DNA of 42,926 bases from contig SAAC01000009.1 in NCBI GenBank assembly GCA_009929605.1, forward strand, positions 1-42,926, in the 5' to 3' direction. The notes under the pieces were generated by a model that did not search any database, was not told where the DNA came from, and saw only the letters and a program-made list of their open reading frames with translations. How positions within the stretch are numbered: the first letter of the stretch is position 1; each line of letters begins with the position of its first letter. This document shows, piece after piece, positions 24,204 through 31,429 of this stretch. Source of the DNA: Negativicutes bacterium (GTDB lineage Bacteria; Bacillota; Negativicutes; Veillonellales; Veillonellaceae). A program made the position numbers and the translations under genes.

Positions 24204-24450
24204 AGTACCTCCATAAATAAAATCTATAATTTGAAAGGAGGGCTCCTTAGTTTTGCCCAATCCTTATGTCGATGGATTAACCATACACTATATATTATAT
24301 ATAAGGTATAGTTAGATGTATAGCCATATACATGATAAAAATGGGGTAAATGGTTTTTGTTGTTTAAATAATAATTGTTTTCAATAATGATGATGTATGA
24401 TATTGTGAGATATTAAGTATGTGAAATAAACAAAAAAATTTTAAATAGAG

Positions 24451-24468
24451 TATTGAAAAGTTTCAATA
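24451..24468. promoter_or_regulatory. 18-bp palindrome overlapping the rubredoxin -35 box
   Basis: TATTGAAAAGTTTCAATA is a perfect palindrome covering the -35 TTGAAA. Its position is that of a repressor operator. It does not match the usual Rex, FNR or PerR consensus exactly, so the regulator is unknown. Confidence 0.5.
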
Positions 24469-24481
24469 CCTTTGCTATACT
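24453..24481 (+). promoter_or_regulatory. Promoter of the rubredoxin gene
   Basis: TTGAAA (24453-24458), a 17-base spacer and TATACT (24476-24481). The start is expected near 24488, giving a ~60-nt leader ending in GGAGG. Confidence 0.75.
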
Positions 24482-24546
24482 AATCTCAGATAAAGTATCT
24501 GTATGATAATGACGATATAAAAAAACAAGTGAAGGAGGATTTATCA

Positions 24547-24681
24547 ATGGACAAATATGTATGCGTAGTATGCGGTTGGGTTTATGATCCTGAAGTTGAA
24601 GGCATGAGCTTCGAAGAACAACCTGAAGATTATGTATGCCCACTTTGTGGCGTAGGCAAAGACCAATTCGAAAAAATGTAA
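24547..24681 (+). CDS. Rubredoxin, short form
   Basis: A 44-residue iron protein, [20 protein letters not shown] at the start. The four Fe ligands are Cys6, Cys9, Cys31 and Cys34 (CVVCGW and CPLCGV). Classical rubredoxins are ~52 residues with the second pair near 39 and 42. Here about eight residues of the central loop are missing, as in the short Desulfovibrio desulfuricans type. It carries single electrons in the cytoplasm, often to oxygen- or peroxide-detoxifying enzymes in anaerobes. AAGGAGG precedes ATG 24547. It stands alone between its own promoter and a terminator. Confidence 0.95.
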   Translation: MDKYVCVVCGWVYDPEVEGMSFEEQPEDYVCPLCGVGKDQFEKM

Positions 24682-24696
24682 TTTCGATACATAATG

Positions 24697-24728
24697 GACT
24701 ATCTCGGGTGACCGAGGTAGTCTTTTTT
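24697..24728 (+). terminator. Terminator of the rubredoxin gene
   Basis: An 11-bp stem GACTATCTCGG/CCGAGGTAGTC (24697-24707 with 24712-24722) around GTGA, followed by T6. The next promoter's -35 begins two bases after the T-run. Confidence 0.92.
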
Positions 24729-24729
24729 A

Positions 24730-24758
24730 TTGACAAAGCGACTAGCGATGTTTATAAT
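24730..24758 (+). promoter_or_regulatory. Perfect-consensus promoter of yceD-rpmF
   Basis: TTGACA (24730-24735), 17 bases and TATAAT (24753-24758): an exact sigma-70/sigma-A consensus, fitting a ribosomal-protein operon. It begins immediately after the upstream terminator. Confidence 0.88.
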
Positions 24759-24779
24759 ATTATAAGTCGAGGTAAGATT

Positions 24780-25307
24780 ATGAAACTGCAAGTAGAGCAA
24801 GCAAAAGAACATATAGGAAAGAAATTTCCTTATAGCTATACTGAACCGGCATCTGTGCTTGGGAATGTAACTGCTTTTCCTTGGAGCCGTCATGATATAA
24901 CCATTAGTGGTGAGTTTTGGTTTGATGGTCAAAATTACATCGTTATGGGCACTGTAGAATCACATGGTGATTATGAATGTTCGCGTTGTTTACAACCGAC
25001 AGAACATAAACAACTTGATTCGTTCGAAGAAACCTTTGTAGCTGATCCTCGGGGTCGGATGCAAGCGGATGATAGCGATATCGTCCCTTTCGATGGAGAG
25101 ACCATTGATTTAACCGAACTGATTCGGGATACATTAATCATCAATGAGCCTTCTCAAGTGTTATGTCAGGATGATTGCAAAGGATTGTGCGTTCATTGCG
25201 GAGCAAATTTAAATGTTTCACCTTGTTCTTGTGAATCCTTTGTGGTGGATCCTCGATTTGCAGCTCTTCGAGCGCTGCTTGATGAGAAAGATGATAGATT
25301 GTCCTAA
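24780..25307 (+). CDS. yceD: YceD/DUF177 family protein
   Basis: A 175-residue protein of the DUF177 (YceD) family, encoded next to rpmF in very many bacteria. ATG 24780 ([16 protein letters not shown]) with AGGT upstream is chosen; the longer frame from 24636 runs back through the rubredoxin end, the terminator and the promoter. Family marks are CSRCLQP near residue 65, the acidic [21 protein letters not shown], and the zinc-knuckle-like [17 protein letters not shown] followed by CSC. Plant and bacterial members have been linked to 23S rRNA metabolism, and the coupling to L32 fits that. The biochemical activity is not settled. Confidence 0.88.
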   Translation: MKLQVEQAKEHIGKKFPYSYTEPASVLGNVTAFPWSRHDITISGEFWFDGQNYIVMGTVESHGDYECSRCLQPTEHKQLDSFEETFVADPRGRMQADDSDIVPFDGETIDLTELIRDTLIINEPSQVLCQDDCKGLCVHCGANLNVSPCSCESFVVDPRFAALRALLDEKDDRLS

Positions 25308-25332
25308 TGATTATGTTAAGGAGGTGCAGATA

Positions 25333-25509
25333 ATGGCAGTACCTAAGCGTAGATTGTCTAAATGCCGTCGCGACCGTCGTCGTGCTAATTGGAAATTAGA
25401 AGCTCCTGGTTACGTAGCGTGTCCTCAATGCCACGAACCTATGATGCCTCATCGTGTTTGTCCTACATGTGGTCACTATAAAGGTGAGCAAGTAGTTGCA
25501 AAAGCTTAA
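25333..25509 (+). CDS. rpmF: 50S ribosomal protein L32
   Basis: A 58-residue ribosomal protein: [20 protein letters not shown], then the zinc ribbon CPQC...CPTCGHYKG. All four cysteines are present (C+ form). GGAGGTG lies upstream of ATG 25333, and the gene is 25 bases after yceD. It is followed by a terminator, so the fapR group starts separately. Confidence 0.97.
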   Translation: MAVPKRRLSKCRRDRRRANWKLEAPGYVACPQCHEPMMPHRVCPTCGHYKGEQVVAKA

Positions 25510-25524
25510 TAAAAGCGGAGAATT

Positions 25525-25555
25525 ACCCTATTGCGTAAGCGATAGGGTCTTTTTT
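25525..25555 (+). terminator. Terminator of yceD-rpmF
   Basis: A 10-bp stem (25525-25534 with 25539-25548, one G-U pair), a GTAA loop, then T6 at 25550-25555. Confidence 0.92.
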
Positions 25556-25774
25556 GTTTATTAAGCCCTGTGTGTATGTAGTTTAGTCTTTTGACTCTAG
25601 GGTGAACTAATTTTGAATACTGGAAAAGTAATAGTGTATGAATGTGTGACTTTCATAGACGAATACCCTATATTAATGATAAAATCTATATAGAAAATAT
25701 TATATCTATTGCATTTGGTTTGGGCTATATTTTGTGGTTATAAGTGATACATATTACAATATATGCGAAAAGTC

Positions 25775-25803
25775 TTGCATTGTGGGGATTTATCATCTAT
25801 AAT
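25775..25803 (+). promoter_or_regulatory. Promoter of the fapR-plsX-fab operon
   Basis: TTGCAT (25775-25780), a 17-base spacer and TATAAT (25798-25803). The expected start is at about 25810. Confidence 0.75.
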
Positions 25804-25809
25804 TAATAC

Positions 25810-25822
25810 GTAATATTATTAC
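25810..25822. promoter_or_regulatory. Candidate FapR operator at the transcription start
   Basis: GTAATATTATTAC is a perfect 13-bp palindrome sitting at about +1 to +13 of the fapR promoter. FapR is known in Bacillus to repress its own operon by binding an AT-rich palindrome (TTAGTAC...TACTAA type). The half-site here is similar but not identical, so this is inferred from symmetry and position. Confidence 0.45.
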
Positions 25823-25843
25823 TTGGTCATAAAAGGTGGTCCC

Positions 25844-26404
25844 ATGAGTCGATTAAAGAAACAAGAGCGACAACTCCAGTTAGCAGAAAAACTGAATAAT
25901 ACGCCATTTCTTACAGACGAAGAATTAGCCAATCACTTTAGTGTGAGTGTGCCTACCATTCGTTTGGATCGATTAGAATTGGGTATTCCTGAATTGCGGG
26001 AACGTATTCGGGCGATGGCAACTGAGAATAATCAAGAGGTCAATGAATCTTTGCATTATGATGGGTTCGGTGAATTGATTGATATCACAGAAGGTAAACA
26101 AGCTCTATCCATGATGAAAACTACACAGGATATGGTTGATCGCTCTGGATATATTGATCCGCAATTTTTATATGCTCAAGCAAATTCTTTGGCAAAAACA
26201 GTTATGGGTGTCCCTGTAGCTCTGGCTGAAGTAGGTAATATCAAGCATAAAAATCCTGTAAGTGTAGGTACTAATTTGATTGCTAAAGCAGAAATTGTAC
26301 GGCAACGAGGTCCTAAATACTTTATATGGGTGACGATAAAAGATAAAGTTCAAGAAGTCTTTAGAGCTAAATTTATTATGGAGTCCGTAGATACTAGGGG
26401 TTAA
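25844..26404 (+). CDS. fapR: Fatty-acid/phospholipid biosynthesis regulator FapR
   Basis: A 186-residue malonyl-CoA-responsive repressor. ATG 25844 (MSRLKKQERQ) follows AGGTGG; the upstream TTG at 25823 overlaps the operator region. Residues ~20-50 are a DeoR-type helix-turn-helix (NTPFLTDEELANHFSVSVPTIRLDRLELGIPELRERI) and ~85-186 a hot-dog ligand-binding domain (YIDPQFLYAQANSLAKTVMGVPVALA, then AKAEIVRQRG and VFRAKFIMES). In Bacillus it represses plsX/fab genes until malonyl-CoA releases it. Its place at the head of plsX-fabH-fabK-fabD-fabG matches. It is separated from plsX by 3 bases. Confidence 0.94.
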   Translation: MSRLKKQERQLQLAEKLNNTPFLTDEELANHFSVSVPTIRLDRLELGIPELRERIRAMATENNQEVNESLHYDGFGELIDITEGKQALSMMKTTQDMVDRSGYIDPQFLYAQANSLAKTVMGVPVALAEVGNIKHKNPVSVGTNLIAKAEIVRQRGPKYFIWVTIKDKVQEVFRAKFIMESVDTRG

Positions 26405-26407
26405 GCT

Positions 26408-27436
26408 ATGAAAATTGCAGTAGACGCAATGGGCGGGGATTTTGCTCCCTTAGAAATTGTGTTAGGATCTATCGAAGCAATTCGTGAAAATCCGCATATG
26501 GAAGTTGTCCTTGTCGGTGACGAGCAACAAATTTTTACTATTCTCAAAGAGAATAATGAACAAAAGAATCCGCGTATTACTGTGCATCATGCTAGTGAAG
26601 TGATTGGTATGGATGAACATCCAGCACAAGCGTTGCGTAAGAAAAAAGACGCGTCAGTAGTAGTTGCAACAGCATTAGTAAAAGATAAACAATGTGATGC
26701 AGTTATTGCACCAGGTAGTACTGGCGCAGCGGTAGCTGCTGCATTATTTGGTTTGGGTCGTATCAAAGGGATTGATCGTCCTACTATTGCTACACCGATT
26801 CCAACAGTTAATGGTGTTACAGTTATGTTGGACTCTGGTGCTAATGCAAATAGTAAACCTAAACATCTTGTTCAAGGTGCCTTAATGGGTTCTGAATATG
26901 CTAAACTATTGTTAGGCAAAGCGAATCCTACAGTTGGCTTATTGAATATTGGTGAAGAAGCGAGTAAAGGTAATGAAGTTGTCTTAGCAACGTATCCATT
27001 TCTCAAAAAGTTAAAAACTATTAGTTTTTATGGTAATGTAGAAGGCCGAGATATACCTAAGGGCACTGTGGACGTGGTTGTCTGTGATGGCTTTGTAGGT
27101 AATGTAGTGCTTAAATTTGCAGAAGGACTTGTCACTGCTGTAACTCAATTGGTGAAAGATGGCATTATGGAAGGTGGTATTTTTGCTAAATTAGGTGCAT
27201 TACTAGTTAAACCAGCTATTAAAAAAATCGGCAAGCGATTAGACCACACAGAAAATGGTGGTGCTCCATTGCTTGGTGTTAATGGTGTTTTTATTATTTG
27301 TCATGGTAGTTCTAAAGCTAAAGAAATCAAAACAGCTATCAATATTGCTGGCGATTTAGTGGATAGAAAAATTATTGAACATATACAAAAAACGATTGAA
27401 GTAGAAGGAGCCTTTAAATATGAGTATGATGAATAA
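26408..27436 (+). CDS. plsX: Acyl-ACP:phosphate acyltransferase PlsX
   Basis: A 342-residue cytosolic/peripheral enzyme that turns acyl-ACP into acyl-phosphate for PlsY, the first step of phospholipid synthesis in Gram-positives. Typical blocks: MKIAVDAMGGDFAPLEIVLG at the N-terminus, ASEVIGMDEHPAQALRKKKDASVV, APGSTGAAVAAALFGLGRIKGIDRP, LDSGANANSKPKHLVQ and GGAPLLGVNGVFIICHGSS. Its end overlaps the fabH start by 17 bases, indicating coupled translation. Confidence 0.97.
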   Translation: MKIAVDAMGGDFAPLEIVLGSIEAIRENPHMEVVLVGDEQQIFTILKENNEQKNPRITVHHASEVIGMDEHPAQALRKKKDASVVVATALVKDKQCDAVIAPGSTGAAVAAALFGLGRIKGIDRPTIATPIPTVNGVTVMLDSGANANSKPKHLVQGALMGSEYAKLLLGKANPTVGLLNIGEEASKGNEVVLATYPFLKKLKTISFYGNVEGRDIPKGTVDVVVCDGFVGNVVLKFAEGLVTAVTQLVKDGIMEGGIFAKLGALLVKPAIKKIGKRLDHTENGGAPLLGVNGVFIICHGSSKAKEIKTAINIAGDLVDRKIIEHIQKTIEVEGAFKYEYDE

Positions 27437-28415
27437 ACCTGTGGGTATTATTGGCACGGGCAGTTGTGTACCTGATAATGTGGTAACCAACTTTGATCTT
27501 GAAAAAATCGTTGATACAAATGATCAGTGGATTCGTGAACGTACAGGTATTGAAGAACGTAGAATTGCTCCAGAAGGTGTCAATACATCTGACCTTGCTA
27601 CAGAAGCTGCTAAACGGGCATTACAAATGGCTAATTTAGAACCAGAAGATATTGATTGTATCATCATGGCTACATTGACTCCAGATATGCCGCTACCATC
27701 TACAGCTTGTTTAGTACAAGCAAATTTAGGTGCTGTAAATGCAGCTGCTTTTGACTTACAAGCGGCTTGTTCCGGTTTTGCTTATGGTTTGGTAACCGCG
27801 GCTAGCTATATCAATACTGGTATTTATAAAAATGTCCTTGTTATTGGTGGCGAAGTTTTATCTCGTATCTTGAACTGGAAAGATCGCTCCACATGTGTTC
27901 TTTTTGGTGATGGTGCTGGTGCTGCTGTTGTTTCCACAGTAGAAGAAGGCTATGGTATTAAAGGTGTAGATATTGGTGCTGATGGTAGCAAAGGGATGGC
28001 ATTAGCGATTCCTGCTGGTGGTATTGCTATGCAAGCCAATGATAAACGCATTGAAGAAGGCTTAACCTATGTATATATGGATGGCCCAGAAGTATATAAA
28101 TTTGCTGTTAAGGTCATGGGCCGTACAGCATTAAAATCTTTAGAACGTGCTGGTATGGCATTAGAAGAATTAGATTTCTTTATCCCACACCAAGCTAATA
28201 TTAGAATTATTGAATCTGCTGCAAAACGCTTGAATTTGCCAGATGAAAAAGTATTTGTTAATTTGCCAAAGTATGGTAATACTTCAGCAGCCTCCATTGC
28301 TATTGCTTTAGATGAAGCAGTACGTGGTGGATACTTGAAACGTGGCGATAACGTGGCGTTTGCAGGCTTTGGGGCTGGATTGACTTGGGCTAGCCTAGTC
28401 ATGAAATGGTATTAA
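27420..28415 (+). CDS. fabH: 3-oxoacyl-ACP synthase III (FabH)
   Basis: A 331-residue initiating condensing enzyme joining an acyl-CoA with malonyl-ACP. The catalytic triad is visible: Cys117 (DLQAACSGF), His257 (IPHQANIRI) and Asn287 (YGNTSAAS). The N-terminal GIIGTGSCVPDNVVTN and TGIEERRIA are family marks. ATG 27420 lies 12 bases after AAGGAG inside plsX; ATG 27426 or 27429 would also fit the ribosome-binding site. The substrate preference (acetyl-CoA or branched primers) is not readable. Confidence 0.97.
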   Translation: MSMMNKPVGIIGTGSCVPDNVVTNFDLEKIVDTNDQWIRERTGIEERRIAPEGVNTSDLATEAAKRALQMANLEPEDIDCIIMATLTPDMPLPSTACLVQANLGAVNAAAFDLQAACSGFAYGLVTAASYINTGIYKNVLVIGGEVLSRILNWKDRSTCVLFGDGAGAAVVSTVEEGYGIKGVDIGADGSKGMALAIPAGGIAMQANDKRIEEGLTYVYMDGPEVYKFAVKVMGRTALKSLERAGMALEELDFFIPHQANIRIIESAAKRLNLPDEKVFVNLPKYGNTSAASIAIALDEAVRGGYLKRGDNVAFAGFGAGLTWASLVMKWY

Positions 28416-28429
28416 GGAGGAATAATCAG

Positions 28430-29374
28430 ATGATTAAAACGGATATTTGTGACTTGTTACAAATTGAATATCCAATTTTCCAAGGTGGTATGGCTTGGTT
28501 AGGTACTGCAGAATTAGCAGCAGCTGTTTCTGAAGCTGGTGGCCTTGGTATTATTGGTGCTGGTCACATGCCGCCTGATGTATTCCGTAATGAAATTCAC
28601 AAGTTGAAAGAACGTACGAATAAACCATTCGGTTGTAATATTATGTTGATGTCTCCTTTTGTGAAAGAAGTTATGGAAGTTGTTGTGGAAGAACGCGTTC
28701 CAGTGATTACAACTGGCGCAGGTAATCCAGGTGTATATATCCCAGCTCTTAAGGAGATTGGCACAAAAGTAATCCCAGTAGTAGCATCCGTATTGTTAGC
28801 AAAACGTTTGTTACGCGGTGGAATTGATGCGATTATCGCAGAAGGTACTGAATCTGGCGGTCATGTTGGGGAAATCACAACTATGGCGTTGATTCCACAA
28901 GTTGTGGATGCTGTCGATGTGCCTGTTATTGCCGCTGGTGGTATTGCTGATGGTCGTGGTGTAGCTGCTGCCTTTGCATTAGGTGCCTCCGCAGTTCAAA
29001 TGGGTACTCGTTTTGTACTTTCAGAAGAATGTATTGCTCATGAAAACTATAAAGCTGCTGTATTAAAAGCAAAAGATCGTGCTACTGTTATGACAGGTTT
29101 GACGACTGGGCATCCAGTTCGTATTCTTGATAATGCATTGGCACATCAATATAAATCACTAGAGTTTGGTGGTGGTTCTAAAGAAGAACTAGAAAACTTG
29201 GGTGCAGGTACCCTTCGTAAGGCTGCTATTGATGGCGATGTAAAAGAAGGTTCTGTAATGATTGGTCAAATTGCAGGAATGTTAGACTCTGTAAAAACAT
29301 GTGATCAAATCATTAAAGATATTATGAGTGAAACAGAAACAGTAATTGTTAATTTACAAAAAATTGGCAAATAG
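28430..29374 (+). CDS. fabK: Enoyl-ACP reductase II (FabK)
   Basis: A 314-residue FMN-dependent enoyl-ACP reductase that completes each elongation cycle. ATG 28430 (MIKTDICDLLQIEYPIFQGGMAW) has AAGGAGG nine bases upstream; the frame from 28406 lies within fabH. Marks: GGLGIIGAGHMPP, FGCNIMLMSPFV, TTGAGNP, EGTESGGHVGEITTM (family His), IAAGGIADGRG, VQMGTRFVLSEEC and GSVMIGQIAGM. The resemblance to streptococcal FabK is strong across the whole length. No FabI is present here. Two further FabK-like genes occur in the window (23259 minus strand and 31430). Confidence 0.94.
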   Translation: MIKTDICDLLQIEYPIFQGGMAWLGTAELAAAVSEAGGLGIIGAGHMPPDVFRNEIHKLKERTNKPFGCNIMLMSPFVKEVMEVVVEERVPVITTGAGNPGVYIPALKEIGTKVIPVVASVLLAKRLLRGGIDAIIAEGTESGGHVGEITTMALIPQVVDAVDVPVIAAGGIADGRGVAAAFALGASAVQMGTRFVLSEECIAHENYKAAVLKAKDRATVMTGLTTGHPVRILDNALAHQYKSLEFGGGSKEELENLGAGTLRKAAIDGDVKEGSVMIGQIAGMLDSVKTCDQIIKDIMSETETVIVNLQKIGK

Positions 29375-29383
29375 GAGGCATTC

Positions 29384-30325
29384 ATGAAAACTGCATTTGT
29401 TTTTCCTGGACAAGGTTCCCAAAAAGTAGGTATGCTACAAGATTTATATAATACATACCCAATTGTAAAACAACGTTTTGAAGAAGCTGATGAAGCGCTT
29501 GGCTATTCTATTACTAAATTGTGCTTTGAAGGTCCTGATACAGAATTAGTTAAGACAGCAAATACACAACCAGCTATTTTGACAGCTTCCGTAGCATGCT
29601 ACGAAGTATTAAAAGAAAAAGGTTTTACACCTGATATTGTTGGTGGTCATAGCCTTGGTGAATACAGTGCATTAGTAGCTGCGGGTGTATTGAATTTTAA
29701 AGATGCTGTATCTGTAGTACATAAACGTGGTGAGTATATGCAAGAAGCTGTGCCGATTGGCGAAGGTGCTATGGCGGCTATCTTGGCATTACCTCGTGAA
29801 CAAGTAGTGGAAATTTGTGCCAAAATTGATGCTACTGTAGGCTCTGTACAAGCAGTAAACTTTAACTGCCCAGGTCAAATCGTTATTGCTGGTGCAAAAG
29901 CTGCTGTAGAAGCCGCTGCAGAAGAAATGAAAGCAGCTGGCGCTAAACGTGCGGTTATGTTGCCTGTTAGCGCACCATTCCATAGTCGTTTGATGGAACC
30001 AGCAGCACTTCGCTTGAAAGAAGAACTCGATAAAATCGAAGTGAGAAATGCTCAAATCCCTGTAGTTGCTAATGTAACTGGTAACATTTTGACGGATGCA
30101 GAAGAAATTAAAAAATCCTTAGTTATTCAAGCGGCCAACCCTGTATTATGGGAAGATTGCGTAGCTGAGATGGTTAACTTTGGTGTAGAAGCTTTTGTTG
30201 AAGTAGGCCCAGGCAAAGTACTTACTGGCTTTACTAAAAAAATCAACAAAGAAATGCAATTAGCGAATATTGAAGATGTTGAATCCTTAGAGAAAACTCT
30301 TGAATTTTTGAAAGAGGTTAGATAA
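29384..30325 (+). CDS. fabD: Malonyl-CoA:ACP transacylase (FabD)
   Basis: A 313-residue enzyme that loads malonyl groups onto ACP. FVFPGQGSQKVGM opens the protein, the nucleophile Ser90 is in GGHSLGEYSAL, and the catalytic His200 is in VSAPFHSRLM. EVGPGKVLTGFTKK near the C-terminus is typical. AGGAGG precedes ATG 29384, nine bases after fabK. fabG starts one base after its stop. Confidence 0.97.
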   Translation: MKTAFVFPGQGSQKVGMLQDLYNTYPIVKQRFEEADEALGYSITKLCFEGPDTELVKTANTQPAILTASVACYEVLKEKGFTPDIVGGHSLGEYSALVAAGVLNFKDAVSVVHKRGEYMQEAVPIGEGAMAAILALPREQVVEICAKIDATVGSVQAVNFNCPGQIVIAGAKAAVEAAAEEMKAAGAKRAVMLPVSAPFHSRLMEPAALRLKEELDKIEVRNAQIPVVANVTGNILTDAEEIKKSLVIQAANPVLWEDCVAEMVNFGVEAFVEVGPGKVLTGFTKKINKEMQLANIEDVESLEKTLEFLKEVR

Positions 30326-30326
30326 A

Positions 30327-31070
30327 ATGCATTTAAGTGATAAAGTAGCATTAGTAACTGGTGCATCTCGTGGCATTGGCCGTGCGGTAGCTATTAAATT
30401 GGCTCAAAATGGCGCTGACGTAGTAGTTAATTATAGTGGTAGCGAAGCAGCTGCTCAAGAAACTGTAGATGCTATTGTAGCTTTAGGCCGTAAAGCAATT
30501 AAAATAAAAGCAAACGTAGCTAATGCTGAAGAAGTAGCGGCTATGGTTGAAGAAACTCATAAAGAATTTGGCCACATTGATATTCTCGTGAATAATGCAG
30601 GCATTACTCGTGATGGATTATTGATGCGTATGAAAGATGAAGATTGGGACGCTGTTATGGATATCAACCTTAAAGGTGTATATTTAGTAACAAAAGCTGT
30701 TTCCAAGATTATGATGAAACAACGAGCTGGTCACATTATCAATATGACATCTGTAGTAGGTGTAATGGGTAATGCAGGTCAAACTAACTATAGTGCTTCT
30801 AAAGCCGGTGTTATTGGCTTTACAAAATCTTGTGCCAAAGAATTAGCGAGTCGTGGTATTACTGTTAATGCCATTGCTCCTGGTTTTATTAACACCGATA
30901 TGACGGAAGTACTTCCTGAAAAAGTAAAAGAAGCTATGGTAACTGAAATCCCATTAGGTCGTATGGCTGAAGCTGATGAAGTTGCTAATGTAGCGACATT
31001 CCTTGCTAGCGACTTTGCTAGTTATGTTACAGGTCAGGTCATCAATGTTGATGGTGGCATGGTAATGTAA
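30327..31070 (+). CDS. fabG: 3-oxoacyl-ACP reductase (FabG)
   Basis: A 247-residue NADPH-dependent short-chain dehydrogenase. The cofactor motif TGASRGIG is at 11-18, NNAG at 89-92, and the catalytic residues are Ser142, Tyr155 and Lys159 (YSASK). The C-terminus GQVINVDGGMVM is characteristic of FabG. It reduces 3-oxoacyl-ACP in the cytoplasm. Its ribosome-binding site (GAGG in the fabD end) and 1-base spacing suggest coupling to fabD. Confidence 0.96.
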   Translation: MHLSDKVALVTGASRGIGRAVAIKLAQNGADVVVNYSGSEAAAQETVDAIVALGRKAIKIKANVANAEEVAAMVEETHKEFGHIDILVNNAGITRDGLLMRMKDEDWDAVMDINLKGVYLVTKAVSKIMMKQRAGHIINMTSVVGVMGNAGQTNYSASKAGVIGFTKSCAKELASRGITVNAIAPGFINTDMTEVLPEKVKEAMVTEIPLGRMAEADEVANVATFLASDFASYVTGQVINVDGGMVM

Positions 31071-31121
31071 TTAACAATGTAGACTATATATAAATCTCAA
31101 TTGAAAGGAGGTGAACCAACA

Positions 31122-31352
31122 ATGAACACTTTCGATAAAGTTAAAGCGATCGTTGTGGAACAATTAGGCGTTGATGAAGCTGAAGTTACCATCGATTCTA
31201 CATTCATCGACGATTTAGGCGCAGACTCCTTGGATATCGTTGAATTAATCATGGCATTTGAAGAAGAATTCAGTGTAGAAATCCCTGACGATGTTGCAGA
31301 AAAAATCAAAACCGTTAAGGATACAGTAGAATTTATTGATTCTGCTAAATAA
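31122..31352 (+). CDS. acpP: Acyl carrier protein
   Basis: A 76-residue acidic ACP. ATG 31122 follows a strong AAAGGAGGTG; the earlier in-frame ATG 31101 includes this site. Ser36 in [10 protein letters not shown] is the phosphopantetheine attachment point. The sequence ([27 protein letters not shown], then [16 protein letters not shown]) is standard. A strong internal terminator follows, which may set its level relative to the downstream genes. Confidence 0.97.
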   Translation: MNTFDKVKAIVVEQLGVDEAEVTIDSTFIDDLGADSLDIVELIMAFEEEFSVEIPDDVAEKIKTVKDTVEFIDSAK

Positions 31353-31373
31353 GCTGTATAAGCTGACATTCAG

Positions 31374-31409
31374 CCGTACGGGAGACCGAGTGGTCTCCCA
31401 AACGGTTTT
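31374..31409 (+). terminator. Hairpin with T-run after acpP (partial terminator within the fab operon)
   Basis: CCGT and GGGAGACC (31374-31387) pair with GGTCTCCC and ACGG (31392-31405) around a 4-base loop, with a 2x2 internal loop, then TTTTG. It sits between acpP and the next co-directional gene and probably lets only part of transcription through. Confidence 0.75.
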
Positions 31410-31429
31410 GTTTACAGGAGGAATTGATA

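Larger units (their letters stand above)
24204..24546. other. Divergent intergenic region between the FabK-like gene and rubredoxin
   Basis: 343 bases serving two divergent genes. It contains AAGGAGGGCTCCTT (24235-24248, a palindrome in the minus-strand leader), an AT-only stretch near 24288-24312 that includes a minus-strand TATAAT, a Fur-like AATAATAATTGTTTTCAATAATGATG-type element at 24367-24392, and the rubredoxin promoter with an 18-bp palindrome. No gene is seen. Confidence 0.55.
25556..25843. other. Intergenic region upstream of fapR
   Basis: 288 bases without a gene. The left two thirds are AT-rich with no clear signal; the right end holds the fapR promoter, a 13-bp palindrome and the ribosome-binding site AGGTGG. 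Confidence 0.55.

Noticed and set aside
24636..24779. Longer N-terminus for the YceD-family protein
   Set aside because: It would translate through the rubredoxin end, its terminator and the consensus promoter; ATG 24780 has its own ribosome-binding site and gives the usual family start.
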